Shown piece by piece: positions 34,284 to 42,710 of a stretch of DNA of 64,000 nt; within the stretch, counting starts at the first letter, position 1, and the number at the start of each line of letters is the position of its first letter. Both the position numbers and the translations under genes were made by a program. Below the pieces are notes generated by a model. It saw nothing but the letters and a program-made list of their open reading frames with translations, was not told where the DNA came from and searched no databases. The DNA comes from Thermaurantiacus tibetensis (GTDB taxonomy: Bacteria > Pseudomonadota > Alphaproteobacteria > Sphingomonadales > Sphingomonadaceae): assembly GCF_015354055.1 (NCBI RefSeq), contig NZ_JACHTM010000002.1, positions 372,001 to 436,000 of the forward strand. Direction: 5' to 3'.

Positions 34284-35842
34284 GGGCCGCAGGTCCCTGC
34301 GGGCGAGCCAGGCGGCCGGACCGGCCCGCCTGCCGAGGCGGCATCCGCCGCGTCTTCTGCACCCCCGCTGGCGCCCTTGCCCGAGCGTTTTGCGGCCTCC
34401 TCCTCCTTCTCGCGCTGCCCGCCCGCGCCGGCTGGGTGGTGGCCGAATCCGCCAACTTCCGCCTGTTCGCACCCCTAGGCGCGGACGAGGCCGCCGCCCG
34501 TGTCGCCGAGCTCGAGGACTATCGCGCCCTCCTCGTCCAGGCCACCGGCCGCGCCCTGCCCGCCGGCCTGCCCCGGCTAGATGTCTACCTCGTCCCCGAT
34601 CTTGCCGCCGTGGTGCCGGGCCAGCGGCTCCCCCCCGGCATCGCCGGCTTCTACCGGGCGACCTTCGGCGGAATCGCCGCCTTCGTCTCGACGGCCGCCG
34701 GCGCCGCCCAGGCCCGCACCGTCCTGCTCCACGAATATGCCCATCACTTCATGTTCGCCGACACGCGCGTCGCCTACCCGGCCTGGTACGTCGAGGGCTT
34801 CGCCGACTATTTCATGACCGCCCGCCTCGCGCCCAACCGGATCGAGTTCGGCCACCCCGATCCGCACCGGCTCCGCTGGATCGACCAGGGCCAGTGGCTG
34901 CGGCCGGAGGCCCTGCTCCGCGCCGCCTTCGACCGGCAGGATCCCCGCCAGGCGGAACTCTTCTACGCCCAGAGCTGGCTCCTCACCCACTGGCTCTTCC
35001 GCACGCGCGACGGCCCGGCGAAGCTCCGCGCCTACCTCGCGCGCACCGGCCGCGGCGAGGACCCGGTCGAGGCGTTCCGGAGCGAAATCCTGCCCGATCT
35101 CGACAGGCTCGAGCGCACGCTCCGGCGCTACCGGGAAGACCCCCGCGCCTTCGCCTTCTTCCGCGCGAAGCGCGCGCCGCCCGCGCAGGTCCCCGTTGCC
35201 GTCCGCCCGCTTCCCTCCTCGGCCGAAACCCTCCTCCTGCCGCGCGTCGTGCTGGCCGAGCCGCTCGACCCGCGGCTTGCGCCGGCGCTCCTCGTCCGAG
35301 TCCGCACCGAGGCCGCCCGCTTCCCGGAAGACCCGTTCGCCACGGCAACTCTCGCGATCGCCGAACTCCAGCACGGCGATGCGCGCAAGGGGACCGCCCT
35401 GCTCGATGCCCTCGTCGCCGCCTCGCCCGCCGATCCCGAGCTGCTGCGCTGGCGCGCGGCCGCGGCGCTCGCCGTCGGCGAGGGCGAGGCGCGGGCCCGC
35501 GCCTTCCTCGCCCGCGCGCTGGCCGCCGACCCGGCCGACTGGCGGGCGCTTGCCATGCTTGCGGGCACGCTTCCGGCCGGCGCGCCGGAGCGCTCCGAGG
35601 CCATCGCCCGCGCCTGGGCCCTCGCTCCGCAGGTGCCCGCCAACGTCCTCGCCCACGCCCACGCGCTTGCCGAGGCGGACCGGCTGAGCGAGGCCGAGGC
35701 CGTGCTGCAGCCGCTCGCCTGGAGCCCGCACGGCGGCGCGCTCGCCGGGCTGGCCGAACGGCTCCGCCGGCACGCCGCCCAGGGCGACCGGGCCGCCTTC
35801 CTTGCCGCGCTTGCCATCGGCGGGCCGGCTCAGCTGCGGTAG
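34280..35842 (+). CDS. Zinc peptidase-like protein with TPR-like C-terminus
   Basis: About 520 aa. After a basic N-terminus and hydrophobic segment (AFCGLLLLLALPARA) comes VVAESANFRLFAPLG. The zinc motif LLHEYAHHFMF (HExxH) follows, with the third ligand in WYVEGFADYF (ExxxD), as in gluzincin peptidase-MA domains. From about residue 290 the sequence is a series of Ala-rich helical hairpins resembling TPRs. Substrate unknown. The ATG at 34280 overlaps the mgtC stop (ATGA). The 3' end overlaps the convergent tesB by 13 bases. Confidence 0.75.
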   Translation: MRAAGPCGRARRPDRPACRGGIRRVFCTPAGALARAFCGLLLLLALPARAGWVVAESANFRLFAPLGADEAAARVAELEDYRALLVQATGRALPAGLPRLDVYLVPDLAAVVPGQRLPPGIAGFYRATFGGIAAFVSTAAGAAQARTVLLHEYAHHFMFADTRVAYPAWYVEGFADYFMTARLAPNRIEFGHPDPHRLRWIDQGQWLRPEALLRAAFDRQDPRQAELFYAQSWLLTHWLFRTRDGPAKLRAYLARTGRGEDPVEAFRSEILPDLDRLERTLRRYREDPRAFAFFRAKRAPPAQVPVAVRPLPSSAETLLLPRVVLAEPLDPRLAPALLVRVRTEAARFPEDPFATATLAIAELQHGDARKGTALLDALVAASPADPELLRWRAAAALAVGEGEARARAFLARALAADPADWRALAMLAGTLPAGAPERSEAIARAWALAPQVPANVLAHAHALAEADRLSEAEAVLQPLAWSPHGGALAGLAERLRRHAAQGDRAAFLAALAIGGPAQLR

Positions 35843-36690
35843 CGGATCAGCCCCTCCTGGACGACCGAGGCGACGAGCGTGCCGTCGCGCGCGAAGATCC
35901 GCCCTTCGTTCAGGCCGCGCCCGCCGCCGGCGACATGGCTCGCCTGGTCGATCAGGTGAAACGCCGCGGGCCGGTAGGGCCCATGGAACCAGATGGCATG
36001 GTCGAGGCTCGCCGCCTGAAGCTTCGGGTCGGTCCAGCTCACGGCATGCGGCAGGAGGCAGGTGTCGAGCAGAGTCATGTCGGAGGCATAGGCAAGGAGA
36101 CACGCGGCAAGGCGCGGGTCGTCGGGCACCTCGCCATCGGTCCGGAACCAGTGCTGCGCGCGCGCCGGGCGCGGCGTCGGGGCAAAGGGGTCCACCGGGT
36201 TCACCGGCCGGAAGTCGAACGGCCGCTCGCGCGTCGCCCAGAGCGTCCGCCACGGCTCGGGCGTCCGCTCCCGGTTGCGCGCCTCGAGCTCGCGCTCCGA
36301 AAGCAGCGTCTCGGGCGCCGGCGCCTCGGGCATGGGCGCCTGGTGGGCGAAGCCGGGCTCTTCCCTCTGGAACGAGGCCGTCATCGAGAAGATCGGCCGG
36401 CCATGCTGGATGGCCTGCACCCGCCGCGTCGTGAAGCTGGAGCCATCGCGCTCCCGCTCCACCCGGTAGAGGATGGGCACCTTCGGTTCGCCCGGCCTCA
36501 GGAAATAGCTGTGGAGCGAGTGAACCGGCCGCTCGGCCGGCACGGTACGCTGCGCGGCGGCAAGCGCCTGGGCCACCACCTGCCCGCCATAGACGCGGAT
36601 CCAGCCCGGGTCGCCGTTCGTCCCGCGGTAGAGGTCGACCTCGATCTCCTCGACATCGAGCAGTGCGACGAGCCGCGCAAGTGGCGTCAT
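35830..36690 (-). CDS. tesB: Acyl-CoA thioesterase II
   Basis: A 286-aa double-hotdog thioesterase hydrolysing acyl-CoA. The N-terminal domain has GGQVVAQALAAAQRTVP and HSLHSYFLRPGEP; the C-terminal domain has LAYASDMTLLDTCLLPH and SLDHAIWFHGPYR. The Asp in ASDMTLL and the downstream Thr and Gln form the expected catalytic triad. I chose the ATG at 36688-36690, matching the start of TesB homologues (LxxLLDVEEIEVDLYRG). It is divergent from the radical SAM gene. Confidence 0.95.
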   Translation of the reverse strand: MTPLARLVALLDVEEIEVDLYRGTNGDPGWIRVYGGQVVAQALAAAQRTVPAERPVHSLHSYFLRPGEPKVPILYRVERERDGSSFTTRRVQAIQHGRPIFSMTASFQREEPGFAHQAPMPEAPAPETLLSERELEARNRERTPEPWRTLWATRERPFDFRPVNPVDPFAPTPRPARAQHWFRTDGEVPDDPRLAACLLAYASDMTLLDTCLLPHAVSWTDPKLQAASLDHAIWFHGPYRPAAFHLIDQASHVAGGGRGLNEGRIFARDGTLVASVVQEGLIRYRS

Positions 36691-36840
36691 GGCGTCCCCC
36701 TTGTCCGTTGCAGGCCTCCCCTTGCCGGGCCGGCCGCGCGGGGCAAGACCCGGCCCCCGCCCCGCGCCGGCCGCGCCTCGGCGCCGCGCCCCCCTGCGCT
36801 CCGCCTTGCGCCCCGCACGCGGAGAACATAGACCGAACAC

Positions 36841-38070
36841 ATGCCGGCCCTCTCCCTGCGCGAGAAGCTCGAGATCCTGGCAGACGCCGCCAAGTACGAT
36901 GCCTCCTGCGCCTCCTCCGGCACCAGCCGCCGCACCGCGCTCGGCGGCCGCGGCATGGGTTCGACCGAAGGCATGGGCATCTGCCACAGCTACGCGCCCG
37001 ACGGCCGCTGCATCTCGCTCCTCAAGATCCTGCTGACCAATTTCTGCCAGTATGACTGCGCCTTCTGCATCAACCGGCGCAGCTCCTCCGTGCGCCGTGC
37101 CCGCTTCACCGTGGACGAGGTCGTCCGTCTCACGCTTGGCTTCTATGCCAGGAACTACATCGAGGGCCTGTTCCTCTCCTCGGGCATCATCCGCTCGCCC
37201 GACTACACCATGGAAGAGCTCGTCCGCGTCGCCCGGACGCTGCGCGAGGAGCACGACTTCCGCGGCTACATCCACCTGAAGACCATCCCCGACGCCTCGC
37301 CCGAGCTCGTCCGCGAGGCCGGGCTCTACGCCGACCGGCTGTCCATCAACATCGAGCTGCCGTCGGCCGAGTCGCTCCGCGCGCTCGCGCCCGAGAAGGA
37401 CGCCGGGCGCATCGAGGGCAGCATGGCCGTGCTTGGCGAACGCATTGCCGAGGCGCGCGACGCAAGCCGCCGCTTCGCCCACGCCCCCCGCTTCGCCCCT
37501 GCCGGCCAGTCGACCCAGATGATCGTCGGGGCAGATGCTGCCGACGATCTCGCCATCCTCGCCACTGCCGACGGCCTCTACCGCCGCCACGCGATGCGCC
37601 GGGTCTACTACTCCGCCTACAGCCCGATCCCAGACGCCAGCGCGAGCCTGCCGCCTTCACCGCCGCCGCTCGCGCGCGAGCACCGGCTCTACCAGGCCGA
37701 CTGGATGCTCCGCTTCTACGGCTTCACCCTGCAGGAGATTGCCGCAGCGGCACCCGGCGGCCGGCTTCCCCTTGAGCATGACCCGAAGCTCGCCTGGGCG
37801 CTCCGCCACCGCGACCGCTTTCCCGTGGATGTGAACCGGGCCCCGCGCGAGCTGCTGCTGCGCGTCCCCGGCCTCGGGCCGAAGGTCGTCGGCCGCATCC
37901 TCTTGAGCCGCCGCCACCGCACGCTGCGCTGGGCCGACCTTGCCCGCCTCGTTGCCTCGCCGGCGAAGGTGAAGCCCTTCGTCACCACGCCCGACTGGCG
38001 GCCGACCGCGCTCCTCGACACGGCCGACCCGCTCGCGCCGCCGCCGCGCCAGCTCTCCCTCTTCGGCTGA
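36841..38070 (+). CDS. Putative DNA modification/repair radical SAM protein
   Basis: A 409-aa radical SAM protein. The cluster motif is CQYDCAFC (Cys69, Cys73, Cys76; CxxxCxxC). The substrate barrel follows with GLFLSSGIIRSPDYTMEEL, and a helix-hairpin-helix DNA-binding region (RVPGLGPKVVGRILLSRR) lies near residue 340. This matches the family regularly encoded directly before a DUF4130-UdgX protein, as here (5-bp gap). The actual lesion or modification is unknown. A CATAGA sequence lies at 36827-36832, nine bases before the ATG, with no ribosome site, so the mRNA may be leaderless. Confidence 0.92.
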   Translation: MPALSLREKLEILADAAKYDASCASSGTSRRTALGGRGMGSTEGMGICHSYAPDGRCISLLKILLTNFCQYDCAFCINRRSSSVRRARFTVDEVVRLTLGFYARNYIEGLFLSSGIIRSPDYTMEELVRVARTLREEHDFRGYIHLKTIPDASPELVREAGLYADRLSINIELPSAESLRALAPEKDAGRIEGSMAVLGERIAEARDASRRFAHAPRFAPAGQSTQMIVGADAADDLAILATADGLYRRHAMRRVYYSAYSPIPDASASLPPSPPPLAREHRLYQADWMLRFYGFTLQEIAAAAPGGRLPLEHDPKLAWALRHRDRFPVDVNRAPRELLLRVPGLGPKVVGRILLSRRHRTLRWADLARLVASPAKVKPFVTTPDWRPTALLDTADPLAPPPRQLSLFG

Positions 38071-38075
38071 GGCGG

Positions 38076-39443
38076 ATGCGCCGCGTCCGCCTCGCCCACC
38101 CTGCCGACCTCGAGGGCTTCCGCCACGCGCTCCGCGCCCTCGTCGCCGAGGGCACGCCCCCCGCCGAGGTGCTGTGGGAGACCGGCCCGCAGGAGGCCCT
38201 GCCGCTCGCCGAGGCGCCGGGCCTGGCCGATGCGCCGCCGCTCGCCGTCCCGCGCCGCTTTGCGGAACTCGCCGAGGCGGTCGTCTGCCACTCCGATCCC
38301 GCCCGCTTCGCCCTTCTCCACGAGGCGGCGCTTCGCCTGCGCGCCGACCGCCGCCTCCTCGAGGACCGCGCCGATCCGCTCGCCGACCGGCTCCTCGCGC
38401 TCGAGAAGGCGGTCGGCCGCGACATCCACAAGATGCGCGCCTTCGTCCGCTTCCGCGAGCTCGCCGACCCCGAGGGCCCCCACTTCGTCGCCTGGTTCGA
38501 GCCCGAGCACCATATCCTCCGGGCCAACTGCGGCTTCTTCATCCGCCGCTTCGCGAACCACCGCTGGACCATCCTGACCCCCGAGGCCTCGGCCCACTGG
38601 GACGGCGCGCGGCTCCACATCCTCCCCGGCGCGACGAAGGCCGACGCGCCGGGAGAAGACCCGCTCGAGGCGCTCTGGACCGGCTACTACCGGTCCATCT
38701 TCAACCCCGCGCGCCTCAAGGTGGCCGCCATGGCAGGCGAGATGCCGAAGAAATACTGGAAGAACCTCCCCGAGGCCGCCGCTATCCCGGGGCTGGTCGC
38801 GGCGGCGTCCGCCCGCACGGCCGAGATGCTCGAGGCCGGGCAGCCCGCCGACCTTGCGGGGCTTGCCGCCGCTGCCGCCCGCTGCACCCGCTGCCCGCTC
38901 CACGGCCCCGCCAGCCGCACCGTCTTCGGCGAAGGCCCGGCCGATGCCCGGCTCATGCTCGTCGGCGAGCAGCCCGGAGACCAGGAGGACCTCGAGGGCC
39001 GCCCCTTCGTCGGCCCCGCCGGCCAGCTCCTCGACCTCTGCCTCGCAGAAGCGGGGATCGACCGCGCCCGCGCCTACGTCACCAACGCGGTCAAGCACTT
39101 CCGCTTCGTGGCAACCGGCCGGCGGCGGCTCCACCAGTCGCCCGATGCCAGCCACATCGAGGCCTGCCGCTGGTGGCTCGACCAGGAGCTCGCCCTCGTC
39201 CGCCCCGCGCTCGTCGTCATGCTGGGCGCCTCGGCCGGCCGGGCGCTCCTCGGCCGGCCCGTCACCGTGGGGCGCGAGCGCGGCCGCGAACTCGGGCTTC
39301 CCGGCGGCTGGCGGGGCTTCCTCACCGTCCACCCGAGCTTCCTGCTGCGGATCGAGAACCCCGAGGCCGCCGCCGCCGAGCGCGCCCGCTTCGTCGCCGA
39401 CCTCCGCGCTGCGCAGGCGCTGGCTCAGGCGCGCGCGGCGTGA
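38076..39443 (+). CDS. udgX: DUF4130-UdgX fusion: uracil-DNA glycosylase of the UdgX family
   Basis: A 455-aa two-domain protein. Residues 1-240 form the DUF4130 domain linked to the radical SAM partner (FVRFRELADPEGPHFVAWFE). From about 260 comes a family 4-like UDG with iron-sulfur cysteines Cys270, Cys273, Cys322 and Cys364, motif GEQPGDQEDLEGRPFVGPAG, and VHPSFLLR near residue 418. The loop GRRRLHQSP (349-355) holds the histidine that in UdgX bonds covalently to the abasic site after uracil release. It is cotranscribed with the radical SAM gene. Confidence 0.94.
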   Translation: MRRVRLAHPADLEGFRHALRALVAEGTPPAEVLWETGPQEALPLAEAPGLADAPPLAVPRRFAELAEAVVCHSDPARFALLHEAALRLRADRRLLEDRADPLADRLLALEKAVGRDIHKMRAFVRFRELADPEGPHFVAWFEPEHHILRANCGFFIRRFANHRWTILTPEASAHWDGARLHILPGATKADAPGEDPLEALWTGYYRSIFNPARLKVAAMAGEMPKKYWKNLPEAAAIPGLVAAASARTAEMLEAGQPADLAGLAAAAARCTRCPLHGPASRTVFGEGPADARLMLVGEQPGDQEDLEGRPFVGPAGQLLDLCLAEAGIDRARAYVTNAVKHFRFVATGRRRLHQSPDASHIEACRWWLDQELALVRPALVVMLGASAGRALLGRPVTVGRERGRELGLPGGWRGFLTVHPSFLLRIENPEAAAAERARFVADLRAAQALAQARAA

Positions 39444-40123
39444 GCTTCCGCTGCCCGGAGCGCCGCGGCCGCCGCATCGATCGCGGCCACCCGCGCGGCA
39501 ATCCGTGGTGCCATCGCCGTCTCCAGCATGGCCCGCACCTCGGGCCGGGCGGTCGCCGGAGTCCCGCCGGCGAGCGGCGCCGGGTCATATTCGAGCGCAA
39601 GCTGGATCGCCTCGGCCACATCCGGCCCGCAGATCTCCCTGACCAGCCGGAAGGCAAAGTCGATCCCCGCGGTCACCCCGCCCGCCGTCACGAACCGGCC
39701 GTCCCGCACGCAGCGCTCGGCCGCGAAGGTCGCCCCGAACTTCGCGAGATGCTGCCCCCACGCCCAGTGGCAGCCGGCCCTGACCCCCCTGAGCAGCCCC
39801 GCCGCCGCCAGCACGAGGGAGCCGGTGCACACGCTCGAGACCCAGGTCGCCCCCGCCGCCTGCGCCCGGAGCCAGCCGAGCACCTCGGCATCGTTCATGA
39901 GGTCGGTTGCGCCGTAGCCGCCGGGCACCACCAGCACCTCGGCCTGCGGCGCGTCGGCGAACGTCACGCTCGGCACGAGCGCGAGGTTGCAGTCCGACAT
40001 CACCGGCTCCGGCCGCTTCCAGGCGAAGTCGAGCCGGGCATCCGGCATCCGCGCCAGCACCTGAGCCGGCCCGGTCAGGTCCAGCTGGGTGACCTCGGGA
40101 TAGAGAAGGAAGACGACCCGCAT
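39425..40123 (-). CDS. DJ-1/PfpI-family protein (isonitrile hydratase-like)
   Basis: A 232-aa protein of the class I glutamine amidotransferase-like fold. The nucleophile elbow cysteine is Cys99 in WVSSVCTGSLVLAAAGLL, and the acidic residue is in QLDLTGPAQVL near residue 15. GGVTAGIDFAFRLV near 147 is typical of the GlxA N-terminal / isonitrile hydratase group. No AraC domain is fused, so an enzymatic role is more likely than regulation. The 3' end overlaps udgX (convergent) by 19 bases, and the 5' end abuts mmcB. Confidence 0.87.
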   Translation of the reverse strand: MRVVFLLYPEVTQLDLTGPAQVLARMPDARLDFAWKRPEPVMSDCNLALVPSVTFADAPQAEVLVVPGGYGATDLMNDAEVLGWLRAQAAGATWVSSVCTGSLVLAAAGLLRGVRAGCHWAWGQHLAKFGATFAAERCVRDGRFVTAGGVTAGIDFAFRLVREICGPDVAEAIQLALEYDPAPLAGGTPATARPEVRAMLETAMAPRIAARVAAIDAAAAALRAAEAHAARA

Positions 40124-40671
40124 TGCAGCCCCCCCTGCCAGACCCTCCCTCGCCGTCCCCCCGAACCTCGGTGCAAGGCCCGCAACCCCTGCCGGCTGCG
40201 CCCTCCCGTCCGGATCCGCAGGGCCTGACGGCCGGCATCACCCGCGGCGTCTGCCGCCTCTTCTGGCTCAGCGGCTTCGCGCCCGTGCGTGAAGTGACGC
40301 TCGCCAACGGCCGCCGCGCCGACGTCCTCGGAGTGAACCCTAAGGGAACGCTCTGGATTGCCGAAGTCAAGACCTCGCGCGCCGATCTTCTCGGCGACTG
40401 CAAGTGGCCTGCCTATCGTGACTTCTGCGACGCCTTCCTGTGGGCGGTACCCGAGGATCTTGCCCCGCTTCTCGATGCGCCTGCCTTTCTTCCCGAGGAG
40501 GCTGGCCTCGTCGTGGCCGATGCCCACGGGGCAGCGCTCGTCCGGCCGCCGGTCGCCCGCCCGCTTGCCGCGGCCCGCCGCCGCGCCGTGACGCTGGCGC
40601 TTGCCCGCACCGCGGCCGAACGCGCCCACCGTCTCGCCGACCCGGGCTTCGAGGGGTTCGCCGCCCGCTAG
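40123..40671 (+). CDS. mmcB: MmcB-family DNA repair protein
   Basis: Up to 182 aa. The conserved part begins near residue 36: GITRGVCRLFWLSGFAPVRE, then NGRRADVLGVNPKGTLWIAEVKTSRADL, KWPAYRDFCDAFLWAVPED and GLVVAD. The D-x(n)-ExK pattern (RADV...AEVK) is that of PD-(D/E)XK nucleases, as in Caulobacter MmcB, which acts in DNA damage tolerance. The start is uncertain: TTG at 40123 or GTG at 40171, since no ATG precedes the domain. The 188 bp after the gene contain only GC-rich hairpins. Confidence 0.85.
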   Translation: MQPPLPDPPSPSPRTSVQGPQPLPAAPSRPDPQGLTAGITRGVCRLFWLSGFAPVREVTLANGRRADVLGVNPKGTLWIAEVKTSRADLLGDCKWPAYRDFCDAFLWAVPEDLAPLLDAPAFLPEEAGLVVADAHGAALVRPPVARPLAAARRRAVTLALARTAAERAHRLADPGFEGFAAR

Positions 40672-40775
40672 CCCGCCGGCCGGGCGTGCGGCGCACCGGC
40701 GGCCAGCGCTCCGCACTGGCACCCTGCGCCTTCGGCGGGAATCGTCTGTCCGGTCGCGCCCACGTTCGCAGGCCA

Positions 40776-40792
40776 GGCCCGCGAAGCGGGCC
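40776..40792. repeat. GC-rich hairpin in the mmcB/ferredoxin intergenic region
   Basis: GGCCCGC and GCGGGCC (40776-40782, 40786-40792) enclose a GAA loop. A second, bulged hairpin lies around 40675-40704. Between the convergent mmcB and ferredoxin genes they may act in transcript termination, although T-runs are missing. Confidence 0.4.
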
Positions 40793-40859
40793 CGCCGGCC
40801 GGCCGCGCCTGCGGCGAAGCTGGCAGCGAGGCTCCGTCTGGCGCCAGCCGCCTTCGGCT

Positions 40860-41177
40860 TCAGTCCTCCGGCGCGATGGTCACCTTGAGGCCGTCGAGCT
40901 CGGCCGAGAAGCGGATCTGGCACGACAGCCGCGACCGCTCGTTCCGGTGGTCGGAGCTGTCGAGGAGGTCCGCCTCGTCGGCATGCGGCGGGCCAACCTT
41001 CTCCATCCACGCCGGGTCGACGTGCACATGGCAGGTCGCGCAGCTGCACGAGCCGCCGCACAGGGCGAGCAGCTCGTCGAACCCGTTGTCGCGGATGACT
41101 TCCATCACCGAGAGGCCGGCGTCGCCCTCGACTGCGCGCTCGTTGCCCTTGCGGTCGACGACGATGAGGGTCGGCAT
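40860..41177 (-). CDS. 2Fe-2S ferredoxin (adrenodoxin/putidaredoxin type)
   Basis: A 105-aa soluble electron carrier. The cluster cysteines are Cys40, Cys46, Cys49 and Cys86 (CGGSCSCATCHVHV and LSCQIRF), the C-x5-C-x2-C...C spacing of vertebrate-type ferredoxins, which often feed bacterial P450s. A P450 gene lies at 46001 in this window, but no ferredoxin reductase is nearby, so pairing is speculative. I use the ATG at 41175-41177; the upstream extension is not conserved-looking. Confidence 0.93.
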   Translation of the reverse strand: MPTLIVVDRKGNERAVEGDAGLSVMEVIRDNGFDELLALCGGSCSCATCHVHVDPAWMEKVGPPHADEADLLDSSDHRNERSRLSCQIRFSAELDGLKVTIAPED

Positions 41178-41259
41178 GGTCACTCCCGTGGTTGGAAAGG
41201 TCGCAGGTGCAGTCCATAGCGGCGCGCGGCGGCCGCGCAAGCCGCTGAGGAAGGAGAGG

Positions 41260-41877
41260 ATGGGGCTCGAGACCGCACGGCTCGCAGAAGGCATCCGGGC
41301 ACTGGCTGAAGTCGAGCCCGCCTTCGCCGAAGCGCTCGCCCGCCACGGCCCGCCGCCGCCGCGCCAGCGTCCGCGCGGCTACGGCAGCCTGCTCCGCGCC
41401 ATCGTCTCCCAGCAGGTCTCGACCGCGGCCGCCGCCGCCATCTGGAACCGGCTCGCCGCCGCCTTCGGCAACCTCGAGGACCCGGCCACCATCGCCGCCG
41501 CCTCGGTGGACGCGCTGCGCGCGGCCGGCCTCTCCCGCCAGAAGGCGGCCTATGCGCGAAGCCTCGCCGCCCACGTGGCAGAAGGTCGTCTGCCGCTCCA
41601 CGCCCTGCCAGACGACGACGAGGCCGCCATCGCCCTCCTCACAGCGGTGCGCGGGCTTGGCCGCTGGTCGGCCGAGATCTACCTCCTGTTCGCCGAAGGC
41701 CGGCCCGATGCCTTCCCCGCGGCCGATCTCGCGCTCCGGGTGCAGGCCGGGCGCCTGTTCTTTGCCGGCGCGCGGCCGGGCGAGGCGGCGCTGCGCGCGC
41801 GGGCCGAGGCCTGGCGACCGCACCGGGGCGCCGCGGCCCATCTCCTCTGGCACTGCTACAGCGCCCCGCCCCTCTGA
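41260..41877 (+). CDS. DNA-3-methyladenine glycosylase 2-type (AlkA-like HhH-GPD protein)
   Basis: A 205-aa base-excision glycosylase. LLRAIVSQQVSTAAAAAIW is the start of the HhH-GPD fold. The hairpin motif VRGLGRWSAEIYLLF is followed by the catalytic aspartate in FPAADLALRV. The length equals the minimal AlkA-like family without the N-terminal TBP-like domain. A strong AAGGAGAGG ribosome site lies directly before the ATG. It shares one base with the next methyltransferase gene and is divergent from the ferredoxin. Confidence 0.93.
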   Translation: MGLETARLAEGIRALAEVEPAFAEALARHGPPPPRQRPRGYGSLLRAIVSQQVSTAAAAAIWNRLAAAFGNLEDPATIAAASVDALRAAGLSRQKAAYARSLAAHVAEGRLPLHALPDDDEAAIALLTAVRGLGRWSAEIYLLFAEGRPDAFPAADLALRVQAGRLFFAGARPGEAALRARAEAWRPHRGAAAHLLWHCYSAPPL

Positions 41878-42701
41878 TGCCCGACCTCATCGTCTCCGCC
41901 GCCAATGCCCGGGTGAAGCGCCTCCGGGCGCTGAAGGACAAGAAGCACCGCCGTGCCGAGGGGCTGTTCCTGGCCGAGGGCCTCAGGATCGGCATCGAAG
42001 CGCTCGATGCGGGCTGGGCGCCGCAGGCGGTGGCCTACGCGGCCGACCGCGAGGACCACCCGCTCATCCGCCGTCTGCTGCGCGCCTGCCGGGGAGATCT
42101 TCTGCCCTGCACGCCCGCAGTGCTCTCCACGCTTTCGGGCAAGGACAACCCCCAGGCCGTGGTTGCCGCCTTTCCCATCCCGTCGCGCAGCCTTGCCGAC
42201 CTGCGCCCAGGCGCGCGCCTGCTCGCGGCCGAGCGGCTGCGCGACCCGGGCAACCTCGGCACCCTGCTCCGTACCTGCGATGGCGCGGGCGCCTCGGGCA
42301 TGATCCTCATGGGCGACTGCACCGACCCCTACTCGGTGGAAGCGGTGCGGGCCTCGATGGGGGCCATCTTCACCGTCCCCGTGGTCCATGCCAGCCTGGC
42401 CGATGTCCTCGCCTGGAAGGCGCGCCACGGCGCCACGCTGACGGGCGCCGCCCTCCACCCCGCGGCGCGGGACTATCGCGCCGTCGCCTACGGCCGGCCG
42501 GCCCTCCTCCTTCTCGGCAACGAGGCCGAGGGCCTGCCGCCTGCCCTTCTCGAGGCCTGCGACCAGCTCGTGCGCATTCCCATGCGGGGGCGCGCCGACA
42601 GCCTCAACGTCGCCATCGCCGGCGCGCTCCTCCTCTACGAGACGCTGCGCGAGGAGGCGCCCGCCCCGCCCGCGCCTGACACGGGCGGTCCGCCCGGCTA
42701 G
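41877..42701 (+). CDS. TrmH/SpoU-family RNA 2'-O-methyltransferase
   Basis: A 274-aa methyltransferase of the SPOUT fold. The N-terminal substrate-binding part (NARVKRLRALKDKKHRRAEG) is typical. It is followed by the knot motifs DPGNLGTLLRTCDGAG, LLLGNEAEGLP and IPMRGRADSLNVAIAGALL. It methylates rRNA or tRNA ribose using SAM; the exact target is unknown. It is cotranslated with the AlkA-like gene by a one-base overlap. Confidence 0.93.
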   Translation: MPDLIVSAANARVKRLRALKDKKHRRAEGLFLAEGLRIGIEALDAGWAPQAVAYAADREDHPLIRRLLRACRGDLLPCTPAVLSTLSGKDNPQAVVAAFPIPSRSLADLRPGARLLAAERLRDPGNLGTLLRTCDGAGASGMILMGDCTDPYSVEAVRASMGAIFTVPVVHASLADVLAWKARHGATLTGAALHPAARDYRAVAYGRPALLLLGNEAEGLPPALLEACDQLVRIPMRGRADSLNVAIAGALLLYETLREEAPAPPAPDTGGPPG

Positions 42702-42710
42702 AAGGCGCGC

